Origin: Coprinellus micaceus
Taxonomy: Eukaryota; Basidiomycota; Agaricomycetes; Agaricales; Psathyrellaceae
NCBI GenBank assembly: GCA_951394405.1
Contig: OX596344.1
Coordinates: forward strand, 558,001-622,000
Reading direction: 5' to 3'
Length of the DNA: 64,000 nt
Part shown: positions 33,601 through 44,244 of the stretch, in pieces
How the letters are laid out: each line of letters begins with the position of its first letter
How positions within the stretch are numbered: position 1 is the first letter of the stretch
Made by a program: the position numbers and the translations under genes
The notes under the pieces: model-generated
The model's input: the letters and a program-made list of their open reading frames with translations, nothing else
Told to the model about the DNA's origin: nothing
Database searches by the model: none

Positions 33601-35504
33601 GTGAAGGGGGTGAACAGGTAGCAGATCGAGGGGGTGCACAGAGAAACAATCAGCTACCCGAAACAGAGGATGATGAGGATGAAGATGACGATGATGATGA
33701 CGAACCTGTACAACCAATTGCAGCTGAGGACTTTGACCTTGACGACGAACCTGTAGACATGGAAGATGCACTACGTGCCACCAGTATACTTGATTCTCTC
33801 ATCAGTCTATACCACGTCCCCCTGGAAGAGACCCTGACTCTCGACCAAGGCATGGAAATGGCATTCTACATGGCACAGGATAAAGCACTAGGAGCGGCTA
33901 CACGCCGTCCAGGAGATGCGCCTCGGACACACTGGGAAGCCTTCGCAGGACCAGATGGCGAACACTGGCAGACCGCAGCACAGGTTGAGATTGACGCTCT
34001 AACCACCAATGGCACTTGGGAACTAGTCGAACTACCAGAGGGACGAAAGGTTGTCGGATCACGATGGGTCTTCCTCATCAAACGAAAGGCAGATGGCACA
34101 ATCGACCGCTACAAGGCTCGACTTGTCGCCAAGGGATACTCCCAAATGCCTGGAGTAGACTACGATCAGACATGGGCACCTGCATCTCGTCTCACATCAA
34201 TTCGCGCGATCTTCGCCCAAGCCGCCATGGAAGGACACTTCATCGAGACCATTGACGTCGACAATGCCTACCTCAATGGAACAATCGAGGAGCAATACGA
34301 AGTCTACATGGAGCAAGCGCCAGGGTTTGAGATCAAGAATCCAGACTCAAAGGGACGGAGATGGGTGTGCCGGCTGAAGAAAGGTTTATATGGCTTGAAA
34401 CAGAGCGGACGACTATGGTACCAAAAGCTAGCATCAGAGCTTGAAGCAATCGGATTCACCCAAATAAAATCTGACCCAGCCATCTATGTCTGGGAGATGG
34501 ATGGGACCCGTATTGTTGTACCAGTCTTCGTTGACGACATCACCATAACCTCGAAAAGCCAAGAAAAGATCCAATGGCTCAAGGACTCCCTTGCCAAGGT
34601 CTTCAAGATCAAGGATCTCGGACCCACCTCGTACCTACTTGGAATCAAGGTTGACTACGACCGCGAGAACCGAGTCATGCGCCTATCCCAGACTCAATAC
34701 ATCCTCGACATGCTTGCGCGATTCAAGATGGAGGACTGCTACCCAGTAGGAACTCCAATGGATCCAGGAAGCGGTGCTACTCTCACCAAGTACATTCCAA
34801 ACAAGGCTGACGACGAGATGATGAAGAACGTCCCATACATGAATGCCATCGGTGCTCTGATATACCTTATGATTGCGACACGCCCTGACATCGCCTACGC
34901 TGTTGCCAAACTAGCCCAATACAACTCCAACCCCGGACCTATGCATTGGAAAGCAGTCAAGCACCTATTCCGTTACCTCAAGGGAACCAAAGATCTGAAA
35001 CTCACCTATCGTAACAATGGTAGCAAGATGTCTTCGGAACTCTTCCAAGCATACAGCGACGCAGATCATGCTGGGTGCCTTGACACGCGACGATCCACAT
35101 CTGGATTTGTCATTAAAATGGGATCAGGAGCAGTTAGTTGGTCGGCAAAGAAGCAATCGACGGTGGCAGACTCCTCAACAGAGGCAGAGTACGTCTCCGC
35201 GTCGAGCGCTGGAAGGGACATCATCTGGATGCGCACACTCCTGAAGGAACTTGGTCACGACGTCTCTACTCCCTCACCACTCATGGTCGACAACCAATCC
35301 GCACTCAAGGTTCTCCGGAACCCAGAACTCCATAGCCGAATGAAACACATCGATATAAAGATGCATTGGATTCGGGATGCTATCAAGCGAGGCGACATTA
35401 CTGTTCACTTTCTATCTACTACCGATATGATCGCCGATATATTTACTAAACCTTTACCCAAACCTGCCATTGAACGTCATCGACTTGCTCTTGGACTCGA
35501 GTAA
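30681..35504 (+). CDS. copia Gag-Pol polyprotein, first copy (1607 aa)
   Basis: A single uninterrupted frame. The ATG of MDSTTTASPIM is chosen because the longer frame upstream starts with TTG. Order: Gag of the UBN2 type; a Cys/His stretch (YRCKVHGWQN...DC) that is not a standard knuckle; protease DSGATSH near residue 343; a pre-integrase HHCC finger (LLHQRLGH ... CEHCIAGKQ) near 476; integrase D, D and E near 543, 607 and 643 (HSDLHGP, RDDKGGEYM, NGVSERLN); a proline- and Asp-rich linker; reverse transcriptase with FVDD near 1283; RNase H (SDADHAG) near 1459. All catalytic motifs are intact. FVDD replaces the more usual YVDD. The leader of about 590 nt upstream carries no other frame. Capable of autonomous transposition by sequence; activity is not shown. 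Confidence 0.92.
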   Translation: MDSTTTASPIMLTAYTVQQWKFTVENKAFDLNAYGILTGEEKKPGSNADDKVKSDYASRRSKLIGYVRSTLDHSQLETVLSGIQVTDIAAIWEKLLETYQPKTSGSCISVLQEMMALRMRSSGFEKETYSDFGSRCMAHASRLTALLPQGAEYLPETTQTVTISSQTTSDGATTTIQSTSRGAHELLTPSAFEEGYTAAHLARDLAISMIPIGLGKDDTILRNTLNHISTGDDNPLEVLDHLRKADSLARNTQLAEGTSAALQVATAAPKKKAKYRCKVHGWQNTHEDKDCRVQNSQKAKIAETPTTAATAEESVMMASVAHIASPLIRRARNNPTNTSWNPDSGATSHMTPNRKWIRNMVAVKIAVSLANNEIVWATGKGEVRFTPRIYGKVGQTVIFNDVLYVPALRNNLFSILSVVKKSKMRVIIEGDSLDFFKNGELLLTATIDGTVGSLNGTTLENTETEAAYISKIEKELLHQRLGHIGKDRLETLMRQDLATGILVKEGTELNDTCEHCIAGKQHRDPFPKLSANRSTELLGRIHSDLHGPLAVQTPIGYQYWITFIDDHSRFKEVALLKHKSDAFQAFKDFVAKSERKLGTKVKELRDDKGGEYMGNDFIQWCKGLGIARQHTVKATPQQNGVSERLNRTLTEGVIAMLNQARLPMMFWGAAVLYYTDILNATPSSTLSNTTSYEVWHKAKPDLSMHRVFGCRVYVHVLRKDRKNLQSHTEPCVFIGFEPGYKGWKCYNPVTKKITISRDVIFAESTFPGLSTVGNEQAYTPIGIRDIWPDADLEPENPPLAPLHAPIAPPPPPHDHPDDGSDESDNDDDGDQAAPRTPERHPKTEPKTPATQQPSVHPSIPPTPTKRDPSSTPSTKQLLPIPALFPGLPAPAEDGPMFPKLPPPAPVAPPAPAQKRTRPPPPPPRESIPRKAKVPKAPLLVAQSSRPVRKTATTVKDYQLASGKGRRGTIPVARREGGEQVADRGGAQRNNQLPETEDDEDEDDDDDDEPVQPIAAEDFDLDDEPVDMEDALRATSILDSLISLYHVPLEETLTLDQGMEMAFYMAQDKALGAATRRPGDAPRTHWEAFAGPDGEHWQTAAQVEIDALTTNGTWELVELPEGRKVVGSRWVFLIKRKADGTIDRYKARLVAKGYSQMPGVDYDQTWAPASRLTSIRAIFAQAAMEGHFIETIDVDNAYLNGTIEEQYEVYMEQAPGFEIKNPDSKGRRWVCRLKKGLYGLKQSGRLWYQKLASELEAIGFTQIKSDPAIYVWEMDGTRIVVPVFVDDITITSKSQEKIQWLKDSLAKVFKIKDLGPTSYLLGIKVDYDRENRVMRLSQTQYILDMLARFKMEDCYPVGTPMDPGSGATLTKYIPNKADDEMMKNVPYMNAIGALIYLMIATRPDIAYAVAKLAQYNSNPGPMHWKAVKHLFRYLKGTKDLKLTYRNNGSKMSSELFQAYSDADHAGCLDTRRSTSGFVIKMGSGAVSWSAKKQSTVADSSTEAEYVSASSAGRDIIWMRTLLKELGHDVSTPSPLMVDNQSALKVLRNPELHSRMKHIDIKMHWIRDAIKRGDITVHFLSTTDMIADIFTKPLPKPAIERHRLALGLE

Positions 35505-35521
35505 ATACAGAGACATTACAT

Positions 35522-35531
35522 TGAGGGGGTG
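35522..35531 (+). other. polypurine tract of first copia copy
   Basis: tgagggggtg immediately precedes the central LTR, the expected place for plus-strand priming. The equivalent for the second copy is at 41344-41353. Confidence 0.7.
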
Positions 35532-35914
35532 TGTTGGAAGACAATGCTCATGTCAACTCTATCTCTACAAAGAATACCTCTATTTCGAACGTTTTACTTA
35601 TCTTCTATTGTTCTACAGAGAACAACAACCACCTTGTATTATTCCCATTATACTCGCACTTATTGTTCTCTTATCTCCACCTTATCTCCATTCACTGCTA
35701 TTGTTCTCTACTTATGGAACGTCTATTGTTCTTTCTTATTGTTCCGCATATAGGTTATCTATTGTTCTCCACAGTATATAGTCCACACTGTAAGTGGGTG
35801 AGTCCCCATCGAACTCTCCCCACTTACAGGTGCGTATCTTGTATACCCTACTTACTTTCAATCTAACATCGAACTCTCCCCACTTACAGTGGGTCATACT
35901 TGCATTGTTCTACA
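35532..35914 (+). repeat. copia LTR 2, shared between the two copies
   Basis: This 383-bp unit serves as the 3' LTR of the first element and the 5' LTR of the second. No target duplication or other DNA lies between the elements. Confidence 0.9.
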
Positions 35915-36502
35915 AGTTATGAGCCCCGGGCTCCTCTGATCACGCCATCCGTTATCAGACACCGCGGTAACCGCTCCACTGCCCCTCGATCGCCCATAGC
36001 CAACGGCCTCTTCTCGTGTGATATCTCCACCTGAAGCCTATCTCCCTTCACATTTTCACTATCTTCACTTTCGCTATTTACGTTTCGCTACTTACATTCC
36101 ACTACCCCTCCTGATACTCGGGAGTACGTATCAACTTCCATTACCACCTTCTACCCCGCGGCAAGCGTTCCCACTACGGGAAAGAAGCTATCAGGAAGTC
36201 CACAGACACTTACCGTCTGCGGAATTAGAGTAGCGATCCTTCTTTGAGAGGCCTGATTCGGTTGGACTGGGGAAACGACGCAACAGTAGCGCTCCCTCCA
36301 TCCAAACGCTTTCAGTAACCGGTACTCAAAGTGACAGCGGGGTTCCCTCTGCGGATCTTAGTGTAAAACTTCAACTCTCTTTTAGGATATCTACGTATTG
36401 GTCCGTTTTACCTACAAAATCACGGGCACTTTACCTATCACCTATCTCTTATCGTTTCGTACCTATCATTTTATCCTCTCCCATTCTTCATCACCTACCA
36501 TC

Positions 36503-39500
36503 ATGGACTCTACCACTACGGCCTCACCCATCATGCTCACGGCTTACACTGTGCAGCAGTGGAAGTTCACTGTCGAGAACAAGGCCTTCGACCTCAACGC
36601 CTACGGCATCCTCACTGGGGAAGAGAAAAAACCTGGGAGCAATGCCGACGACAAGGTCAAGTCCGACTATGCCAGTCGCCGCTCCAAGCTCATCGGCTAC
36701 GTCCGGTCTACTCTCGACCACTCCCAACTCGAGACCGTCCTCTCTGGCATCCAAGTCACCGACATCGCTGCCATCTGGGAGAAGCTCTTGGAAACCTACC
36801 AGCCCAAGACTTCTGGCTCTTGCATCAGTGTCCTTCAGGAGATGATGGCACTTCGAATGAGGTCCTCGGGTTTCGAGAAGGAGACCTACTCCGACTTCGG
36901 ATCGCGTTGCATGGCGCACGCCTCACGTCTCACTGCGCTCCTCCCGCAAGGAGCAGAATACCTTCCAGAGACAACACAGACTGTCACCATCTCCTCCCAA
37001 ACGACATCAGACGGAGCAACAACGACGATTCAATCCACCAGTCGGGGAGCACATGAACTCCTTACGCCCTCTGCTTTCGAGGAAGGATACACGGCTGCTC
37101 ATCTCGCGCGCGATCTTGCAATCAGCATGATCCCCATTGGTCTTGGCAAGGATGACACCATCCTCCGCAATACGCTCAACCACATCTCCACTGGGGACGA
37201 CAATCCCCTTGAAGTCCTTGATCACCTTCGCAAGGCCGACTCCCTCGCTCGCAACACTCAGCTTGCTGAGGGGACGTCCGCCGCTCTTCAGGTAGCCACA
37301 GCTGCCCCAAAGAAGAAGGCGAAGTACAGGTGCAAGGTCCATGGTTGGCAGAACACGCATGAGGACAAGGACTGCCGCGTCCAGAACTCCCAGAAGGCCA
37401 AGATTGCAGAGACACCTACCACAGCAGCGACTGCTGAGGAGAGTGTCATGATGGCCAGTGTTGCCCACATCGCAAGTCCCCTTATCCGTCGAGCTCGTAA
37501 CAACCCCACTAATACTTCCTGGAACCCAGACTCAGGTGCAACCTCACATATGACACCCAATCGCAAGTGGATCCGTAACATGGTTGCGGTGAAAATTGCT
37601 GTGTCTCTCGCTAACAACGAGATTGTCTGGGCTACAGGAAAGGGGGAAGTACGTTTCACGCCTCGTATATACGGAAAGGTTGGCCAAACTGTGATATTCA
37701 ACGATGTACTATATGTTCCCGCACTTCGCAATAACCTATTCTCAATCCTCTCCGTTGTTAAGAAGAGCAAAATGCGCGTCATAATTGAAGGAGACTCGCT
37801 TGACTTCTTCAAGAATGGCGAGCTACTCCTAACAGCTACCATCGACGGAACTGTTGGCTCTCTCAATGGGACAACGCTCGAAAACACGGAAACGGAGGCA
37901 GCCTACATCTCCAAGATCGAGAAGGAACTATTACATCAGAGGTTAGGGCACATTGGGAAGGACCGTCTGGAGACGCTTATGCGCCAAGACTTGGCCACTG
38001 GCATCCTGGTGAAGGAGGGCATGGAACTCAACGACACCTGCGAACACTGCATTGCAGGGAAGCAACATCGGGATCCATTCCCAAAGCTATCAGCGAATCG
38101 CTCAACAGAGCTCCTTGGACGGATTCACTCAGACCTCCATGGACCCCTCGCTGTACAAACACCAATCGGCTATCAATACTGGATCACATTCATTGATGAC
38201 CACTCGCGGTTCAAGGAGGTCGCCCTCCTGAAACATAAGAGTGACGCATTCCAAGCCTTCAAAGACTTTGTTGCCAAGAGTGAGCGAAAGCTCGGCACAA
38301 AGGTCAAGGAACTTCGTGATGATAAAGGAGGGGAATACATGGGGAACGACTTCATTCAATGGTGCAAGGGACTTGGTATCGCACGGCAACACACAGTTAA
38401 AGCCACACCTCAACAGAACGGTGTCAGCGAACGACTCAATCGCACACTAACTGAAGGGGTCATTGCCATGCTCAACCAAGCACGCCTTCCCATGATGTTC
38501 TGGGGTGCAGCTGTACTCTATTACACAGACATCCTGAATGCGACCCCATCCTCTACATTATCGAATACTACCTCCTATGAAGTCTGGCATAAAGCAAAGC
38601 CTGATCTGTCCATGCACCGAGTATTTGGCTGCCGCGTATATGTCCATGTATTGCGCAAGGACCGCAAGAACCTCCAGTCACACACAGAGCCTTGTGTCTT
38701 TATCGGCTTTGAACCAGGCTACAAAGGCTGGAAATGCTACAATCCAGTAACGAAGAAGATCACCATATCCCGGGATGTTATCTTCGCTGAAAGCACCTTC
38801 CCTGGTCTCTCGACCGTAGGGAACGAACAGGCATACACGCCTATAGGCATTAGGGACATCTGGCCAGACGCTGATCTCGAACCAGAGAATCCACCTCTTG
38901 CACCACTTCATGCTCCCATCGCGCCACCACCGCCTCCCCATGACCATCCAGACGATGGATCAGACGAGAGCGACAATGATGACGATGGAGACCAAGCAGC
39001 ACCTCGGACTCCCGAGCGACATCCTAAGACTGAGCCTAAGACGCCAGCCACACAGCAACCGTCTGTCCATCCATCAATTCCACCTACTCCTACGAAAAGG
39101 GATCCCTCATCTACTCCCTCAACGAAACAGCTGCTACCAATACCTGCCTTGTTCCCAGGGCTCCCTGCACCAGCTGAGGATGGACCCATGTTCCCAAAAC
39201 TACCTCCTCCAGCACCAGTCGCACCTCCAGCACCTGCCCAGAAACGCACCCGGCCACCTCCCCCTCCCCCTCGCGAATCAATCCCTCGCAAGGCGAAAGT
39301 TCCGAAAGCTCCACTGCTAGTAGCACAAAGCTCCCGGCCTGTACGGAAAACAGCAACGACCGTCAAGGACTACCAACTCGCAAGTGGAAAAGGGAGACGT
39401 GGTACAATTCCAGTGGCCAGGCGTGAAGGGGGTGAACAGGTAGCAGATCGAGGGGGTGCACAGAGAAACAATCAGCTACCCGAAACAGAGGATGATGAGG

Positions 39501-41326
39501 ATGAAGATGACGATGATGATGACGAACCTGTACAACCAATTGCAGCTGAGGACTTTGACCTTGACGACGAACCTGTAGACATGGAAGATGCACTACGTGC
39601 CACCAGTATACTTGATTCTCTCATCAGTCTATACCACGTCCCCCTGGAAGAGACCCTGACTCTCGACCAAGGCATGGAAATGGCATTCTACATGGCACAG
39701 GATAAAGCACTAGGAGCGGCTACACGCCGTCCAGGAGATGCGCCTCGGACACACTGGGAAGCCTTCGCAGGACCAGATGGCGAACACTGGCAGACCGCAG
39801 CACAGGTTGAGATTGACGCTCTAACCACCAATGGCACTTGGGAACTAGTCGAACTACCAGAGGGACGAAAGGTTGTCGGATCACGATGGGTCTTCCTCAT
39901 CAAACGAAAGGCAGATGGCACAATCGACCGCTACAAGGCTCGACTTGTCGCCAAGGGATACTCCCAAATGCCTGGAGTAGACTACGATCAGACATGGGCA
40001 CCTGCATCTCGTCTCACATCAATTCGCGCGATCTTCGCCCAAGCCGCCATGGAAGGACACTTCATCGAGACCATTGACGTCGACAATGCCTACCTCAATG
40101 GAACAATCGAGGAGCAATACGAAGTCTACATGGAGCAAGCGCCAGGGTTTGAGATCAAGAATCCAGACTCAAAGGGACGGAGATGGGTGTGCCGGCTGAA
40201 GAAAGGTTTATATGGCTTGAAACAGAGCGGACGACTATGGTACCAAAAGCTAGCATCAGAGCTTGAAGCAATCGGATTCACCCAAATAAAATCTGACCCA
40301 GCCATCTATGTCTGGGAGATGGATGGGACCCGTATTGTTGTACCAGTCTTCGTTGACGACATCACCATAACCTCGAAAAGCCAAGAAAAGATCCAATGGC
40401 TCAAGGACTCCCTTGCCAAGGTCTTCAAGATCAAGGATCTCGGACCCACCTCGTACCTACTTGGAATCAAGGTTGACTACGACCGCGAGAACCGAGTCAT
40501 GCGCCTATCCCAGACTCAATACATCCTCGACATGCTTGCGCGATTCAAGATGGAGGACTGCTACCCAGTAGGAACTCCAATGGATCCAGGAAGCGGTGCT
40601 ACTCTCACCAAGTACATTCCAAACAAGGCTGACGACGAGATGATGAAGAACGTCCCATACATGAATGCCATCGGTGCTCTGATATACCTTATGATTGCGA
40701 CACGCCCTGACATCGCCTACGCTGTTGCCAAACTAGCCCAATACAACTCCAACCCCGGACCTATGCATTGGAAAGCAGTCAAGCACCTATTCCGTTACCT
40801 CAAGGGAACCAAAGATCTGAAACTCACCTATCGTAACAATGGTAGCAAGATGTCTTCGGAACTCTTCCAAGCATACAGCGACGCAGATCATGCTGGGTGC
40901 CTTGACACGCGACGATCCACATCTGGATTTGTCATTAAAATGGGATCAGGAGCAGTTAGTTGGTCGGCAAAGAAGCAATCGACGGTGGCAGACTCCTCAA
41001 CAGAGGCAGAGTACGTCTCCGCGTCGAGCGCTGGAAGGGACATCATCTGGATGCGCACACTCCTGAAGGAACTTGGTCACGACGTCTCTACTCCCTCACC
41101 ACTCATGGTCGACAACCAATCCGCACTCAAGGTTCTCCGGAACCCAGAACTCCATAGCCGAATGAAACACATCGATATAAAGATGCATTGGATTCGGGAT
41201 GCTATCAAGCGAGGCGACATTACTGTTCACTTTCTATCTACTACCGATATGATCGCCGATATATTTACTAAACCTTTACCCAAACCTGCCATTGAACGTC
41301 ATCGACTTGCTCTTGGACTCGAGTAA
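36503..41326 (+). CDS. copia Gag-Pol polyprotein, second copy (1607 aa)
   Basis: Same frame and domains as 30681-35504. The only amino-acid difference I found is Thr to Met near the pre-integrase finger (ACG at 32199 versus ATG at 38021), a C-to-T change at a CpG. The frame is fully open with the same protease, integrase, FVDD reverse transcriptase and RNase H motifs, ending in the ADIFTKPLP region. Confidence 0.92.
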   Translation: MDSTTTASPIMLTAYTVQQWKFTVENKAFDLNAYGILTGEEKKPGSNADDKVKSDYASRRSKLIGYVRSTLDHSQLETVLSGIQVTDIAAIWEKLLETYQPKTSGSCISVLQEMMALRMRSSGFEKETYSDFGSRCMAHASRLTALLPQGAEYLPETTQTVTISSQTTSDGATTTIQSTSRGAHELLTPSAFEEGYTAAHLARDLAISMIPIGLGKDDTILRNTLNHISTGDDNPLEVLDHLRKADSLARNTQLAEGTSAALQVATAAPKKKAKYRCKVHGWQNTHEDKDCRVQNSQKAKIAETPTTAATAEESVMMASVAHIASPLIRRARNNPTNTSWNPDSGATSHMTPNRKWIRNMVAVKIAVSLANNEIVWATGKGEVRFTPRIYGKVGQTVIFNDVLYVPALRNNLFSILSVVKKSKMRVIIEGDSLDFFKNGELLLTATIDGTVGSLNGTTLENTETEAAYISKIEKELLHQRLGHIGKDRLETLMRQDLATGILVKEGMELNDTCEHCIAGKQHRDPFPKLSANRSTELLGRIHSDLHGPLAVQTPIGYQYWITFIDDHSRFKEVALLKHKSDAFQAFKDFVAKSERKLGTKVKELRDDKGGEYMGNDFIQWCKGLGIARQHTVKATPQQNGVSERLNRTLTEGVIAMLNQARLPMMFWGAAVLYYTDILNATPSSTLSNTTSYEVWHKAKPDLSMHRVFGCRVYVHVLRKDRKNLQSHTEPCVFIGFEPGYKGWKCYNPVTKKITISRDVIFAESTFPGLSTVGNEQAYTPIGIRDIWPDADLEPENPPLAPLHAPIAPPPPPHDHPDDGSDESDNDDDGDQAAPRTPERHPKTEPKTPATQQPSVHPSIPPTPTKRDPSSTPSTKQLLPIPALFPGLPAPAEDGPMFPKLPPPAPVAPPAPAQKRTRPPPPPPRESIPRKAKVPKAPLLVAQSSRPVRKTATTVKDYQLASGKGRRGTIPVARREGGEQVADRGGAQRNNQLPETEDDEDEDDDDDDEPVQPIAAEDFDLDDEPVDMEDALRATSILDSLISLYHVPLEETLTLDQGMEMAFYMAQDKALGAATRRPGDAPRTHWEAFAGPDGEHWQTAAQVEIDALTTNGTWELVELPEGRKVVGSRWVFLIKRKADGTIDRYKARLVAKGYSQMPGVDYDQTWAPASRLTSIRAIFAQAAMEGHFIETIDVDNAYLNGTIEEQYEVYMEQAPGFEIKNPDSKGRRWVCRLKKGLYGLKQSGRLWYQKLASELEAIGFTQIKSDPAIYVWEMDGTRIVVPVFVDDITITSKSQEKIQWLKDSLAKVFKIKDLGPTSYLLGIKVDYDRENRVMRLSQTQYILDMLARFKMEDCYPVGTPMDPGSGATLTKYIPNKADDEMMKNVPYMNAIGALIYLMIATRPDIAYAVAKLAQYNSNPGPMHWKAVKHLFRYLKGTKDLKLTYRNNGSKMSSELFQAYSDADHAGCLDTRRSTSGFVIKMGSGAVSWSAKKQSTVADSSTEAEYVSASSAGRDIIWMRTLLKELGHDVSTPSPLMVDNQSALKVLRNPELHSRMKHIDIKMHWIRDAIKRGDITVHFLSTTDMIADIFTKPLPKPAIERHRLALGLE

Positions 41327-41353
41327 ATACAGAGACATTACATTGAGGGGGTG

Positions 41354-41736
41354 TGTTGGAAGACAATGCTCATGTCAACTCTATCTCTACAAAGAATACC
41401 TCTATTTCGAACGTTTTACTTATCTTCTATTGTTCTACAGAGAACAACAACCACCTTGTATTATTCCCATTATACTCGCACTTATTGTTCTCTTATCTCC
41501 ACCTTATCTCCATTCACTGCTATTGTTCTCTACTTATGGAACGTCTATTGTTCTTTCTTATTGTTCCGCATATAGGTTATCTATTGTTCTCCACAGTATA
41601 TAGTCCACACTGTAAGTGGGTGAGTCCCCATCGAACTCTCCCCACTTACAGGTGCGTATCTTGTATACCCTACTTACTTTCAATCTAACATCGAACTCTC
41701 CCCACTTACAGTGGGTCATACTTGCATCGTTCTACA
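41354..41736 (+). repeat. copia LTR 3 (383 bp)
   Basis: It is full length but ends catcgttctaca where LTRs 1 and 2 have cattgttctaca. It shares this base with the minus-strand solo LTR. Confidence 0.88.
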
Positions 41737-41876
41737 TATATAGTCCACACTGTAAGTGGGTGAGTCCCCATCGAACTCTCCCCACTTACAGGTGCGTACC
41801 TTGTATACTCTACTTACTTTCAATCTAACATCAAACTCTCCCCACTTACAGTGGGTCATACTTGCATCGTTCTACA
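41737..41876 (+). repeat. 140-bp tandem duplicate of the LTR 3' part
   Basis: This repeats 41597-41736, starting at the TATATAG box and running to the LTR end, with a few substitutions. It therefore doubles the probable start site and R-U5 region. The CCTTT target duplication follows directly. Confidence 0.85.
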
Positions 41877-42640
41877 CCTTTCCGTGCTTCGTTTTATCGT
41901 GTCCTTATTGACCCATTTTGTTGTTTTCTTATTCATGCGTTATATCGATTTCTTATGAACCTGTTTAATTGCTTTCTTATTCACATGTTTCGTCGACTTA
42001 CACACTGTCGCCCGGACTTCATCGAACGGGTCTCGTTTCTTCTCTCCTCGGTTACTCCCTCCCTAGACATATCATTCCATCCTTCCATCCTTCCTGTTCT
42101 TACCTTTCAATCCCTCCCTCTTCGTGGTTGAAGGTTGTTTCAAATCGTTTGCATGGATGAGCGGATGGCTATGACGGGTTTTCTGCACCACCCATCTGTT
42201 GTGCGCTCTGCACGATTGCACACGATTCGCTTGTCGCTTGCTCGTTCCATTTGTTCCATTTAGCTTTGGTTCCTATCCTGTTTCGGTTTGGAGCCATGGG
42301 GCTTCGATACCTACCTTGTTCTAGGTCTTTCCGCTCCAATTCTCCCTCTCCCTCTCCTCCTCGTTTGCTCACCCTCTCGTCATCTTCTCCGCTTGTTACC
42401 ACACCACTGCGACGTTTGTGTCGCACCGTGAAAGCTGGGAAACAAGAACTAGAGGTGCAGCATGTACACATTGAAGAACAACTGGGCATACTGAACCGAG
42501 ATCGCACTACGAACCAGGCGGACGGGGGAGCGCTTGTCACCGATCGAAACCAAACCTTGGGAATTGTCTTAAGTCCTGTTCAAACTTCTTTGGAGTTATT
42601 CTGTGCATATCATATTCCATATACGACATACGAAGTGTGG
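41877..42640 (+). pseudogene. duplicated module A, right part
   Basis: This resumes the match to the intact copy from ccgtgcttcgtttt (compare 54046) through atatcgatttctt, cacacttgtcgcccgg-like sequence, aaggttg...caaatcgtttgc and gacgggttttctgc. Its end encodes a charged stretch (KAGKQELEVQHVHIEEQLG) corresponding to the coiled-coil piece near 54.78 kb. No complete gene is supported. Confidence 0.45.
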
Positions 42641-44244
42641 TGGCTAGACCAAACCCCTATAATTATTCGACGGTACTGCACATGGTACTGCGTGTTTCAT
42701 CCTGATTCCTGAGGCGGTACAGATAGCCTCTTGAATTGAACATGTATTTCTGTGGCGGTCATCTGAAAGTTCCTCAACGAAATCGCACAGAATGGTCTAC
42801 AGCCTACGGAAGCATGTCAGTATTGCGAGGAGCAAGGCAGTGCTCATTTCATATCGGAAGGCGGGCCACATCGTGGAGGTCGAACCTTGGAGGCCCAGGC
42901 TGTGCTAATTAAAGATGTACTGGTTAGTAGGGAAGGTGTAAAGGCTGTACAGTGCATGAAAGGTGGGCTGTTGGACGCTCTTCGTGTACTGCTGTACCCA
43001 CACCTGGGAGTTAAGTGGAACGTGGCGAGTGGCGTACAGCTACTTACGAAACGATAGACCCACTTTCGTGAAAACACCATACTTGATCTTATTTGGCATT
43101 TGGAGCGATCCAAACAGAGGCGCCCCACCAAAAGTTCCTTCTACAGGTTGCGCTCCTGCCATTGCGCATCCTCCATGCCATGGGGCGGGGAAAGGACGAC
43201 CATAGAGGATATCTATATACCTGCCCGGTATATGAGGGGCCCCCTGAGGGTATATCATTGTTGTTTGACCTCTCTCGGCTCGAGGAGAGTACGAGGGCAC
43301 TAAGAACCCTTTTGACGTGGATATCCTGCGTCAGCCCCCCGCGGTGTAGACGCGGACTTCCCTCGTCCAGACCGGGAGAAGTCCGCATACATGACATACG
43401 ATTCCGCATCGAGGACACTGAAATGTCCCCGTCCCCCTGCCAGGGGCATTTCATGTCAAATTTTCCGCTTTTTCATGTCAGGGCCACGCCGCATACTTGC
43501 ACCCGTCCTGGGTGACACGTTCGATTCCCCGTCATATCCAAGGAAACAACCCGGACATGACGAGGAGATACCGCGTCGGTGTCGAGGGCAATATCGCCCC
43601 ACCCATTTCGTTTGGATTCGGAAAATATAATTGGTTTCACGCGTAGATAGGTAATAGATGGGGTGCCAATGTAAATATCATTGCGGTTCGCATGGACAAT
43701 ACAGAATATGTGGTACGAGTAGCTATCGGGCGAGAATAAAAGCGACCCTCTGAGGGGGAAAGGATGAGAAACGGTCCTCATTGAGGAAGGATTGATTGAA
43801 TTCGCCCACGCGCTGACGCCGTCTCCTGACATGACCTCTTCACTTTCACTTGACCTTATATATACCTCGATTTGAACTCCGTTCGAATGGACTTGTAAGA
43901 AATTAGACGAGGGATGGATTTGAACGCTTACCTTACCAGCCGCAACACTCTGTACCGTGGACTGACATGGAATTGCTTTCCCCGTCCGCCCATGTCACAT
44001 CCAGGCCGTCGAAAGGACTTGACAGGGGATTCCGAAGTCCCCGTCCGAGCCGCAGGCTGACACTCCGCGTCAAAGACGCCTCGCCTCTGCCTCTGCCGCG
44101 GGTTGACGGATACGGACGCGGGCTGACGCGGGAAGCCCGTGTCAAAAGGTTTCATAGTGGGGGCGGGCAGGGCTGCCTTGCCTGAAGTGGAACCGCCTCT
44201 GTTTGGCGGCCCCACATAGCTCCAAAACTAATCAAATATCAAAT
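42641..44244. other. intergenic, inverted repeats and TGAC/GTCA-rich tract
   Basis: No gene model is supported. Hairpins are visible at 43215-43233 (ATATACC/GGTATAT) and 43419-43453 (TGAAATG..CCCC/GGGGCATTTCA). Between 43385 and 44150 the tetramers TGAC and GTCA recur about 18 times by hand count. Confidence 0.4.

Larger units (their letters stand above)
29710..41876 (+). mobile_element. tandem dimer of a Ty1/copia retrotransposon sharing a central LTR
   Basis: The order is LTR (29710-30092), internal region, LTR (35532-35914), internal region, LTR (41354-41736), then a 140-bp duplicate of the LTR's 3' end (41737-41876). The repeat period is exactly 5822 bp. The two encoded polyproteins differ at one residue that I noticed. 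Both copies look complete and very young. The outer ends carry a single CCTTT duplication. The insertion splits a duplicated module whose uninterrupted relative is near 54.04 kb. Integration as a dimer, later unequal exchange, or an assembly artefact could each give this structure. Confidence 0.9.
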
